Source: an uncultured Treponema sp. | Lineage (GTDB): Bacteria > Spirochaetota > Spirochaetia > Treponematales > Treponemataceae | Assembly: GCA_905372345.1 (NCBI GenBank) | Contig: CAJPPE010000023.1 | Location: 1-11,167, forward strand | Direction: 5' to 3' | DNA length: 11,167 nt | In this document: piece by piece, positions 1 through 9,266 of the stretch | How positions within the stretch are numbered: the first letter of the stretch is position 1 | Layout of the letters: the number at the start of each line of letters is the position of its first letter | Notes under the pieces: model-generated | Seen by the model: only the letters and a program-made list of their open reading frames with translations | Told to the model about the DNA's origin: nothing | Databases searched by the model: none | Position numbers and translations under genes: made by a program

Positions 1-716
1 TTCCATATAATGTAGTCATAGAATCGTGCACCAAAATAAGGTGTTGAAACCGCACGTATCAAATTATATGCACTGTATGCATCAAAGTTTGCGGTAATAT
101 AGCAATCCTCCAGCTTTAGTTTATTATAATACCGTCCATACAAATGATTCTGTTTAACCCGTTTTACTTTTTTTGTCACTATAAGATCTATTGCCTTTAA
201 AATTACTCTAGGATAAACAGTTAAAAATTTTTTTTGCAAATCTGTAACATAATCCGTATTTTTTATTTTCACCTCTTCCTGAACTATAATATCTCCTGTA
301 TCCGCAGTCGAGTCTATAAAATGGACAGTTACTGCCGTTTTAGAATCTCCGTTTATAATCGGCCAATGTTGCGGTGCCAACCCTCTGTAATCAGGTAACG
401 CAGCCGGATGTATATTAATAGCTCCGTATTTCGGAATAGCAATTATCTCAGGAGATAATAATCGTTCAAAATGAGCGACTACAATTAAATCAGGGAATAA
501 ATCCGATATTTTTTTATTAAATGAAATGCCATCAAGTTTTTTTTCTCGAAAAAAAGGAATACTATGCTGCGTACAGAATTTCTCTAGTCGTATATGTTGT
601 GTTTTATTAGTATAAAAAGGAGAAACACAACATACAATATCAAAGTGCTCTGTTTTTACAAGAGTCTGTAATACAGTACAACTAAAGGAATCTTCTCCAA
701 AAAAAGCAATCCTCAT
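1..716 (-). CDS. Formyltransferase-fold protein, probable sugar N-formyltransferase (3' end outside window)
   Basis: The first 238 residues are present; the gene continues past the left edge. It belongs to the 10-formyltetrahydrofolate-dependent formyltransferase family (Fmt, ArnA N-terminal domain, sugar N-formyltransferases). Seen directly: an N-terminal Rossmann-like start MRIAFFGEDSFS, the hallmark INIHPAALPDYRG carrying the catalytic Asn101 and His103, and ADTGDI with the catalytic Asp139. These match the family Asn-His-Asp triad in order and spacing. Around residues 214-230, LIRAVSTPYFGA resembles the C-terminal segment of Fmt and ArnA. The ATG at 716 follows the TAA of the upstream adenylation gene after one base, so the two are likely translated together. 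The broken WecE-type amino-sugar gene two genes upstream makes a 4-amino-sugar nucleotide a reasonable substrate; an aminoacyl group made by the adenylation enzyme is the alternative. A housekeeping Met-tRNA formyltransferase is less likely in this context. Family is confident, substrate is inference. Confidence 0.85.
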   Translation of the reverse strand, partial: MRIAFFGEDSFSCTVLQTLVKTEHFDIVCCVSPFYTNKTQHIRLEKFCTQHSIPFFREKKLDGISFNKKISDLFPDLIVVAHFERLLSPEIIAIPKYGAINIHPAALPDYRGLAPQHWPIINGDSKTAVTVHFIDSTADTGDIIVQEEVKIKNTDYVTDLQKKFLTVYPRVILKAIDLIVTKKVKRVKQNHLYGRYYNKLKLEDCYITANFDAYSAYNLIRAVSTPYFGARFYDYIIW

Positions 717-717
717 T

Positions 718-2241
718 TTAGACATTAGCCTCTTGGGATAGCTTTAAACGGTCTATCTTTCCATTTGTATTTCGCGGCAACTCTTTTTTAAAAATATATA
801 TAGTCGGTACCATATATTTCGGTAAGTTATTCCCTATTTGCTTTCTAAAATCTGCTATTGATATTTCTGTTTCCGCTTCATAAAATATAGTAATTTCCTT
901 TTTTATATATTGATACACAACACAACAGTTTTTTACTATTTTTAAAACATTTACAACTATATGCTCTATTTCCCCTAACTCAATCCGATATCCTAAATGT
1001 TTAATGAGACTGTCTTTACGACCTCTGAATACAATCTCGTTATAATTGTTATAACAAACTATATCGCCTGTCTTGTATATCAACTCCGGATATGAGTTGT
1101 TAAGAGGATTTTGTACAAAGGCTTGAGTTGTGCGCTCAGGATTATTATAATACCCCATTGCCAGTGATGTACCTCGAACATATAATTCGCCATCTACATT
1201 TTGCGTTGTGATTACATTATTTTTTTCATCAAGAATCAAAATATCAGTATTTTTACATGGATATCCGATAGGAATAGGCTCCTCATCTTTTAAATCTCTT
1301 AAAACCTCATAATAAGTACAATCAACAGTAGTCTCAATTGGACCATAAAGGTTGACAAAGCGTGCCTGAGGTAAATATTTTCGCCATATATTGAACTGTT
1401 TAGTAGGAAATACTTCTCCTGCAAACCATACAAATCTTATTTTACTCAAGTTGTTATGCTCTAATAAATTCATGTTCGCAATATTGACCATTAATGTAGG
1501 TACCCAGAAAATAAAAGAAACCTCATGCTTTACGACATCATCCAATATTTTTTGAGGGAAAGCAGCTAAATTATTATTTAATAAAACTAAGGTTACTCCG
1601 GCAGACATCATTAAACTGATTTCAAAGTTATAGTGGTCAAAAATCGTAGGTGACATCACTCCCAGTATTTCTTTTTCCGTTAATGAAAATCTATCTATAC
1701 TCCATTGAACATAATCAATATAACTCCTGTGATTCAGAACTACGCCCTTAGGAGTACCTGTTGAACCTGAAGTATTTATAACACACAGAGGATCCGTATC
1801 AATAATACGATCGCAAATATTTTTCATTTTTCTGACGTCATTTTTTTTAATTTGATTTATTTCCTCTACTTTAATCACAATTTCATGTGTTAAAGCCGGT
1901 TTAATATATGAATATAATTTATCAGATGTAATAAGTATGGCAGGATTAATACAAGTCAATATATTTTTTAAACGTTCTATAGGAGTTTTTGTATCAAGAT
2001 TCATATAGAAATTACCACTGTATATTATCCCAATATCAGAAACTATATTTTCTATACTTTTATCTAAAAAAACAGCAATAGGAGCTTTATATATATTTCT
2101 TTGAATAATTATTTGCGCCATTTTTTGTGCTTGCAAAGCAAGCTCTGCAAAAGTTATTTTTCTATCATTTTCAATTACAGAGATCTTATTTGAATACCGT
2201 ACCGCAGTTTCTTCAAAATATTCAATTAAGTGTGTCTTCAA
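718..2241 (-). CDS. Stand-alone amino-acid-type adenylation enzyme (AMP-binding, DltA/NRPS A-domain-like)
   Basis: Complete adenylation enzyme of 507 residues from the chosen start. It should activate a carboxylic acid, probably an amino acid, as the acyl-AMP. Seen in order: the P-loop TSGSTGTPKG (about 157-166), FDHYN near 201-205, NLYGPIETT (297-305), YKTGD (389-393), GRKD (407-410) and the C-terminal NGKIDR with the catalytic Lys near 495. The Asp of the FD motif sits where amino-acid-activating A domains hold the substrate amino group, which favours an amino acid. No carrier or condensation domain is attached, and no carrier protein gene is visible in the window. Start: an ATG at 2289 would add 16 residues and overlap the preceding gene by 52 bases. 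The TTG at 2241 is preferred because GGAGAGG (2246-2252) lies four bases ahead and the TTG overlaps the TGA of the transaminase as TTGA. Translation is probably coupled to that gene, whose nonsense codon could reduce its expression. Confidence 0.85.
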   Translation of the reverse strand: MKTHLIEYFEETAVRYSNKISVIENDRKITFAELALQAQKMAQIIIQRNIYKAPIAVFLDKSIENIVSDIGIIYSGNFYMNLDTKTPIERLKNILTCINPAILITSDKLYSYIKPALTHEIVIKVEEINQIKKNDVRKMKNICDRIIDTDPLCVINTSGSTGTPKGVVLNHRSYIDYVQWSIDRFSLTEKEILGVMSPTIFDHYNFEISLMMSAGVTLVLLNNNLAAFPQKILDDVVKHEVSFIFWVPTLMVNIANMNLLEHNNLSKIRFVWFAGEVFPTKQFNIWRKYLPQARFVNLYGPIETTVDCTYYEVLRDLKDEEPIPIGYPCKNTDILILDEKNNVITTQNVDGELYVRGTSLAMGYYNNPERTTQAFVQNPLNNSYPELIYKTGDIVCYNNYNEIVFRGRKDSLIKHLGYRIELGEIEHIVVNVLKIVKNCCVVYQYIKKEITIFYEAETEISIADFRKQIGNNLPKYMVPTIYIFKKELPRNTNGKIDRLKLSQEANV

Positions 2242-3377
2242 TTTTCCTCTCCAAAATAAAATTGTTGTAGTTTTATAATTATACTCCATATCTCTTTTTT
2301 CTTTAGCCCATAATACATTGGAAGCCTCAATAGGCGCTCACTTTCTTTAGTCGTATAAAGATCCTGTCCGGCAAAAATACCGTATTTTTTCCCCGCAGGT
2401 GCAGAGTGTAAGGGAACATAGTGAAAAACAGCACCTACATCTTTATGTTTTAAAAATTCTATTAAACGAGTACGTTCTCCAATATCTTTAACTTTTATAT
2501 AAAACATATGAGCATTGTGTAAACAATCGGAAGGAATAAATGGCAATTCAATACATCCTTTTTTTTTCAGTTCCGTAAGATTTTGATAATATTCATTCCA
2601 GCTTGTCAAACGGTCATTATTTATCTCATCTGCAATTTCAAGCTGTCCCCATAAATATGCGGCGTTCAATTCACTCGGCAAAAAAGATGAACCATATTCG
2701 ATCCATGTATATTTATCGACTTGCCCTCACCAAAACTGACTTCTGTTTGTTCCTTTTTCACGGATTATTTCTGCCCGTTCAATATATTGAGGATTGTTTA
2801 TTACAATCGCACCGCCTTCACCCATACTGTAGTTTTTTGTTTCATGAAAACTGTAACAACCAAAATCGCCGATTGTACCCAGAGCTTTTCCTTTATATGA
2901 AGACATAACTCCTTGAGCAGCGTCTTCAACAACAAAAATATTATGCTTTTTTGCAATCTTCATAATAGTATTCATTTCACATGATATACCTGCATAGTGG
3001 ACGGGCACTATAACCTTTGTTTTAGAGGTAACAGCATCTTCAATTTTGGTTTCGTCAATATTCATCGTATCGGGACGAATATCTACAAAAACAATCTTTG
3101 CTCCTCTTTGAACAAAGGCATTTGCTGTTGAACAAAATGTATAAGAGGGTATAATAACTTCATCCCCCGCTTGTATGTCACATAGAATCGCCGCCATTTC
3201 CAAAGCGGAAGTTCCGGAAGTTGTTAAAAGTACCTTTAATGCATTGAATTTATTTTCCATCCAAGCGGAACATTTCTTTGTAAATTCACCGTCACCGCAA
3301 ATTTTATGGTTTTTGACTGCTTTTTGTATAAATGAAATTTCTTTTCCGCTTGCGGGAGGAATATTAAAAGGAATCAT
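2238..3377 (-). pseudogene. wecE: WecE/RffA-type dTDP-4-amino-4,6-dideoxygalactose transaminase, interrupted by an in-frame TGA
   Basis: A DegT/DnrJ/EryC1-family PLP transaminase, strikingly like E. coli WecE (rffA), which converts dTDP-4-keto-6-deoxyglucose to dTDP-4-amino-4,6-dideoxygalactose. Recognisable stretches include CGDGEFTKKC, PSYTFCSTANAF, VDIRPDTMNIDET, VPVHYAG, VVEDAAQGVMSSYKG, SFHETKNYS with the PLP Lys181, and after the break QVDKYTW and TTKESERLLRLP. The frame is open along the full expected length (379 codons before the stop; WecE is about 376 residues) apart from one TGA at 2727-2729, codon 217, between SQFW and GQVDKYTW. The E. coli enzyme as I recall it has Arg there, so a single CGA-to-TGA transition explains it; there is no frameshift. 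The truncated product would keep Lys181 but lose the C-terminal domain. Start: the ATG at 3377 is chosen over 3383 because AGGAG lies 7-8 bases upstream of it and only one or two bases from the other, and it matches the MIPFN start of WecE. A base-call error is possible. Confidence 0.85.
2727..2729 (-). other. Premature in-frame TGA in the transaminase gene
   Basis: The minus strand reads CAG TTT TGG TGA GGG CAA GTC GAT. Reading continues in the same frame on both sides into sequence that aligns with WecE, so this is a substitution and not an indel. Selenocysteine is unlikely because the family has Arg, not Cys, at this position. Confidence 0.85.
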
Positions 3378-3451
3378 ACCCATTCTCCTATATATTTAAA
3401 ATACACACCATATTCTGTTTTATAGTCTTCTGCTGTTTTAAAATAGTCGTC
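3374..3451 (-). pseudogene. Short coding-like tail (25 codons) overlapping the start of the transaminase gene
   Basis: Directly after the TAA at 3452-3454 the same frame stays open for 25 codons, reading DDYFKTAEDYKTEYG followed by VYFKYIGEWV. Its TGA overlaps the transaminase ATG as ATGA (3377-3374). That type of overlap is typical of real gene pairs in this cluster, and the peptide looks protein-like, so this may be the surviving 3' end of the gene that once preceded the transaminase. I do not recognise the family. It contains an imperfect internal duplication (DYFKT / DYKTE). It could also be chance, since it is very short. Confidence 0.35.
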
Positions 3452-3679
3452 TTATCTATAGCAAGTGTTCCTATATGCAATTAGTATGTAATCATCAACG
3501 TATTCTTTTTGATGTGCTGCTTTCAAAACCATTTTCCAATCAAACGCATACATCAAACAAACAGAAACAATGTCAAATACATCTTTTTCTTCATCACATC
3601 CAATAACAGCTATTAATTTATTTGCCAGTATATTAAACACATTATCGACAGCAAAATCGTATATTTTATTTGAAATTCC
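3452..3679 (-). pseudogene. Remnant of an AbiEii/AbiGii-type nucleotidyltransferase toxin (C-terminal part only)
   Basis: About 75 codons that resemble the C-terminal region of the AbiEii/DUF1814 nucleotidyltransferase family, the toxin half of type IV toxin-antitoxin systems. The recognisable part is NILANKLIAVIGCDEEKDVFDIV, split here as NILANKLIAV and IGCDEEKDVFDIV, followed by a helical stretch FDWKMVLKAAHQKEY. Family members usually read NK-x-x-A-x-x-x-R-D-E-x-K-D-x-x-D; here Cys stands where Arg is usual. The N-terminal nucleotidyltransferase core, with its GS and Asp motifs, is absent, as is the partner antitoxin. An open frame continues upstream to 3712, but those codons lie inside the end of the permease gene and are not part of this protein. 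No start codon is placed behind the ribosome binding site at 3678-3685. I read this as a non-functional fragment joined to the cluster by deletion or recombination. Family assignment is from motif memory. Confidence 0.6.
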
Positions 3680-3685
3680 TCTCCT
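3678..3685 (-). promoter_or_regulatory. Orphan ribosome binding site left after the permease stop
   Basis: AGGAGAGG on the minus strand overlaps the TAG stop of the permease. The next 12 bases (AATTTCAAATAA) contain no ATG, GTG or TTG, and the following frame is the toxin remnant. It is best explained as the translation signal of a lost downstream gene, most likely the ATPase subunit. Confidence 0.55.
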
Positions 3686-4541
3686 ACACCACATCAATAA
3701 AGTTACGCTCATTTTGATTAAACATAATAAGCCCTAAAAATAAAAAGGAAAAGGTCAGCAAAATACTCGAAATAATTGCTTGCATTGGAATCCCGCCGGC
3801 TCCATAAAACCAAAGTCTAAAAAGTTCAATAGGAGCATTCATCGGATTAACATATAATACCCAGCTAAACCGTTTCGGTATTTGAGATACGGGATAAACT
3901 ACAGCCGTAGCATACATTGCAAGATTTAAGGCAAAATTTACTAGGAGCCGCAAATCCTTATACTTAGTTGTTAAAGCCGAAATAACCATTCCCATTCCTG
4001 TTGCAACAGATGCAATCCAAATCAAAATAAGAGGAAAAAGAAGAGCTAACAAAGAAGGTCTTAAAACATCTGAAGTTACTAAATAATAAACAAAAAAGCC
4101 CATCAAACACAAAAATTGCACCAATATTCTTGTAACATTACTCGCAATATTACTTATAGGAACAGTCAGACGAGGAAAATAAACCTTTCCAAATAAAGAT
4201 GCATTATTTACAAAGATATTTGTAGCATCGGTAAAACAGCCTGCAAAAAAAGACCATAGCATTGTGCCTGCATAATAAAATAAAATATGAGGAACGCCGT
4301 CAGTACTTAACTTTGCCAGATTACCAAATACGAAAGCATACATTACCGTTGAAATAAGCGGGTTTATAATAAACCACAAGGGCCCCAAAATTGTCTGCTT
4401 ATACTGTGTAACAAAATCTCTCTTTATAAAAAGAGCTATCAGATCCCTATATCTTATTACTTCACGGATGGGTATATCCAAAAGCTTACGCTTTGGTTCT
4501 ATAATCAAATCCCAAGATTCTTCCGTCGTTGTTATAGTCAT
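3684..4541 (-). CDS. ABC-2 type polysaccharide export permease (Wzm/TagG/KpsM family)
   Basis: A 285-residue inner-membrane protein with about six hydrophobic segments, the permease half of an ATP-driven exporter for O-antigen, capsule or teichoic-acid-like polymers. Seen directly: a cytoplasmic N-terminus with RYRDLIALFIKRDFVTQYKQ, the family-typical LGPLWFIINPLI, a membrane segment with YAGTMLWSFFAGC, VYFPRLTVPI, VYPVSQIP and NPMNAPIELFR, and the C-terminal NERNFIDVV. AAGGA lies seven bases before the ATG. Relatives normally have the ATPase subunit (Wzt/TagH) immediately downstream, often overlapping. Here a ribosome binding site overlaps the TAG stop but no ATPase follows, so in this strain the transporter would need an ATPase from elsewhere or be inactive. 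Its position behind the phosphonate genes suggests that the exported polymer or its carrier bears AEP; that link is inference. Confidence 0.9.
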   Translation of the reverse strand: MTITTTEESWDLIIEPKRKLLDIPIREVIRYRDLIALFIKRDFVTQYKQTILGPLWFIINPLISTVMYAFVFGNLAKLSTDGVPHILFYYAGTMLWSFFAGCFTDATNIFVNNASLFGKVYFPRLTVPISNIASNVTRILVQFLCLMGFFVYYLVTSDVLRPSLLALLFPLILIWIASVATGMGMVISALTTKYKDLRLLVNFALNLAMYATAVVYPVSQIPKRFSWVLYVNPMNAPIELFRLWFYGAGGIPMQAIISSILLTFSFLFLGLIMFNQNERNFIDVV

Positions 4542-4627
4542 AAACTGTTCCTTAAAAATTATTCAAAATATTCCCATGCAGGCATGATTTCTATTCCGTA
4601 TTATATGTCATTACAAATGGCATATTA

Positions 4628-7607
<2,980 letters not shown>

Positions 7608-8909
7608 TTATTTAGTCCCCGGAATAAGTTCCAAAATTTGTTTAATCGAAAGACACATGTCATTGACTTCCAGTGAACGCTCGGCCTCTAAAATTGTCTG
7701 AGCCGCTTTAAGCATTGCAGGATATGAAGCTCGTAACATGTGATTGGCATAGATGATTATATTTGCACCCCACCCGGCCAATTCCTTTTCGGTAAATTGA
7801 TTATATGTTGTGGGCACCAAAACTATCGGTACCTTTTCATATTCCTTTCTAAAACGCTCGCAAAATTCTTTTATGTCATTTCCGTGTTTTTCTTTACTGT
7901 GAATCATAACTCCGTCAGCACCGGCTTTAATGTATGCAAAGGCACGCTCCAAGGCTTCATCAACCGAATGTCCTGCTATAAGAGATTCAAGACGGGCTAT
8001 TATCATAAAGTCCTTTGTAACTTGCGCTCTTTTCCCCTCGGAAATTTTATGACAAAAATCTTCTACATCTGCCAATTCCTGCTTTGCTTCCGTGCCGAAA
8101 AGACTGTTCTTCTTTAAACCGACCTTATCTTCAATTATGATGGCAGAAACACCGTTACGCTCAAGGGTCCTCACAGTAAAAACAAAGTGTTCTGTTTTTC
8201 CTCCGGTGTCCCCATCATAAATAATAGGCTTGGTAGTACATTCAAGAATATCGGTTAAACCTTGCAAACGGGTTGTAAGGTCAACAGCTTCTATATCGGG
8301 TTTTCCTTTACTTGTAGAGTCTGTCAAGCTTGAAGACCACATTCCATCATAGCGGTGAACACCGTCATCTTTTTGTACTTCAAGATTTTCTATTATGAGC
8401 CCCGAAAGACCGGAATGAGCTTCCATTATGCGGACTATCGGTTTAGCTTCAATGAGCCGCCGTAAGGTCTTCATTCTGATTTCGGGGGTAGTGCCTATGT
8501 TGTGCATGTTCGCAGCAAGAGCACTTGAATTAATCCCCTTGGTATACGGAACTTCAATAACCTCGCCGCCCCACTCTTTCATCACTTCAATAACTTCATC
8601 CCGAATCTTACTTAAAGAACCGCTTTTCCAATCATCACCGTGAATAATAAAATCGGGCTTAAGCTTTTTTAAGTTCGGAATATAAGACCAGTCCTCCTGA
8701 GGAATAACTTCACTCACGCCCTTAATATTCTCAACTACCTGTTTACGCTGTTCATACGTAAGATACGGAAGTCTTTTATGGGAAACAATTGCACTATCGG
8801 TCAATAAACCGATTATCAGCTGCCCATGTTTTGCACCTTCGTTTATTATGTTAATGATACCGGGGTGAATAATATCCGCAGTAAGTCCTAAATAAACCTT
8901 TTTTTCCAT
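7608..8909 (-). CDS. pepM: Phosphoenolpyruvate mutase with N-terminal cytidylyltransferase-like domain
   Basis: A 433-residue protein that catalyses rearrangement of phosphoenolpyruvate to 3-phosphonopyruvate, forming the C-P bond that commits carbon to phosphonates. The mutase occupies about residues 145-433: IMEAHSGLSG (161-170), GMWSSSLTDS, YDGDTGG (231-237) and the diagnostic EDKVGLKKNS (260-269), which separates mutases from isocitrate lyase-like relatives. Residues 1 to about 135 form a nucleotidyltransferase-like Rossmann domain: LGLTADIIHPGIINI, YLTYEQRKQVVE and DFIIHGDDW. The usual HxGH motif reads HPGI (15-18), lacking the second His, and the usual ISTTxI region reads INSSAL, so this domain may not be catalytic. 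PEP mutases with an added N-terminal domain of this type are known. The ATG is preceded by AAGGA at a spacing of nine bases, and a promoter candidate lies about 40 bases upstream. It is the first gene of the operon. Confidence 0.95.
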   Translation of the reverse strand: MEKKVYLGLTADIIHPGIINIINEGAKHGQLIIGLLTDSAIVSHKRLPYLTYEQRKQVVENIKGVSEVIPQEDWSYIPNLKKLKPDFIIHGDDWKSGSLSKIRDEVIEVMKEWGGEVIEVPYTKGINSSALAANMHNIGTTPEIRMKTLRRLIEAKPIVRIMEAHSGLSGLIIENLEVQKDDGVHRYDGMWSSSLTDSTSKGKPDIEAVDLTTRLQGLTDILECTTKPIIYDGDTGGKTEHFVFTVRTLERNGVSAIIIEDKVGLKKNSLFGTEAKQELADVEDFCHKISEGKRAQVTKDFMIIARLESLIAGHSVDEALERAFAYIKAGADGVMIHSKEKHGNDIKEFCERFRKEYEKVPIVLVPTTYNQFTEKELAGWGANIIIYANHMLRASYPAMLKAAQTILEAERSLEVNDMCLSIKQILELIPGTK

Positions 8910-8944
8910 AATTAAAATTCCTTAATGTAATCTAAATTTTCTTT

Positions 8945-8975
8945 ACTATAACAAAACGCTGCCCCGCCCTATCAA
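8945..8975 (-). promoter_or_regulatory. Candidate sigma70-type promoter of the phosphonate operon
   Basis: On the minus strand TTGATA (8970-8975) is followed after 19 bases by TATAGT (8945-8950), or after 18 bases by the overlapping TTATAG. The spacing is slightly long. It is the best match between the antiporter terminator and the first phosphonate gene, and would give a leader of about 30 bases. A GC-rich stretch (GGGCGGGGC) sits in the spacer. Confidence 0.45.
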
Positions 8976-9064
8976 TATGCTCCTTCAAAGCAGGGTTTAT
9001 TATTCACTCATATATTCAATTACAAAATATTCTTTCACAGTCAGCTTGAAAGGGTTTTCTATAT

Positions 9065-9092
9065 AAAAAAAGCTCTTTTTTTTCAAAAGAGC
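9065..9092 (-). terminator. Rho-independent terminator downstream of the antiporter gene
   Basis: On the minus strand GCTCTTTT and AAAAGAGC form a perfect 8-bp stem (9085-9092 with 9072-9079) around a 5-base loop, directly followed by seven T residues (9065-9071). It lies about 175 bases after the antiporter stop and before the phosphonate promoter, so it should separate the two transcripts. Confidence 0.8.
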
Positions 9093-9104
9093 ACAAGAAC
9101 CCAT

Positions 9105-9133
9105 GCTTTTTTTATCATTTTTATAAAAAAAGC
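9105..9133. repeat. Perfect 11-bp inverted repeat, possible weak auxiliary terminator
   Basis: GCTTTTTTTAT (9105-9115) is the exact complement of ATAAAAAAAGC (9123-9133) with a 7-base loop. The stem is nearly all A/T, so it would be weak as a terminator. Its right arm shares the 14-mer TATAAAAAAAGCTC with the base of the main terminator 60 bases away (9122-9135 and 9062-9075). Confidence 0.55.
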
Positions 9134-9266
9134 TCATCTTAAAACAAATGACCAGCTGCCTGCAAAAGATCGCCGAAACAGATTCCAATGCCGGAAAAAC
9201 TTCAATATGCCGTGATAATACAATAAAAAGCAAACATTTTCAATAGGTTACACTGAAAAAACAGCC

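Larger units (their letters stand above)
8910..9266. other. Intergenic region between antiporter and phosphonate operon (357 bases)
   Basis: It holds the promoter candidate at 8945-8975, the terminator at 9065-9092 and a second A/T-rich hairpin at 9105-9133. A 77-codon open frame on the minus strand (9000-9233) runs through both hairpins and has no recognisable motifs; I do not consider it a gene. The rest, including 9134-9266, shows nothing I can assign. Confidence 0.6.

Noticed and set aside
1..716. Housekeeping methionyl-tRNA formyltransferase (fmt)
   Set aside because: The family fits, but the location at the end of a surface-glycan operon, directly coupled to an adenylation gene, favours a dedicated sugar or aminoacyl formyltransferase.
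2727..2729. TGA as a selenocysteine codon
   Set aside because: E. coli WecE, as I recall it, has Arg here, not Cys, and the position is not catalytic in a way that would suit selenium.
2603..2908. 101-codon plus-strand open frame over the break in the transaminase gene
   Set aside because: It is antisense to clearly recognisable transaminase sequence on both sides and shows no motif.
3680..3712. Apparent start of the toxin-like frame at 3712
   Set aside because: These codons lie inside the end of the permease gene in another frame and do not resemble the toxin family; the similarity begins only after about 3679.
7740..8117. 125-codon plus-strand open frame inside the PEP mutase gene
   Set aside because: It is a shadow of the mutase domain, including its EDKVGLKKNS region, on the opposite strand.
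9000..9233. 77-codon open frame on the minus strand between the antiporter and the phosphonate operon
   Set aside because: It runs straight through the terminator and a second hairpin, has no family motif, and its sequence is dominated by A/T runs.
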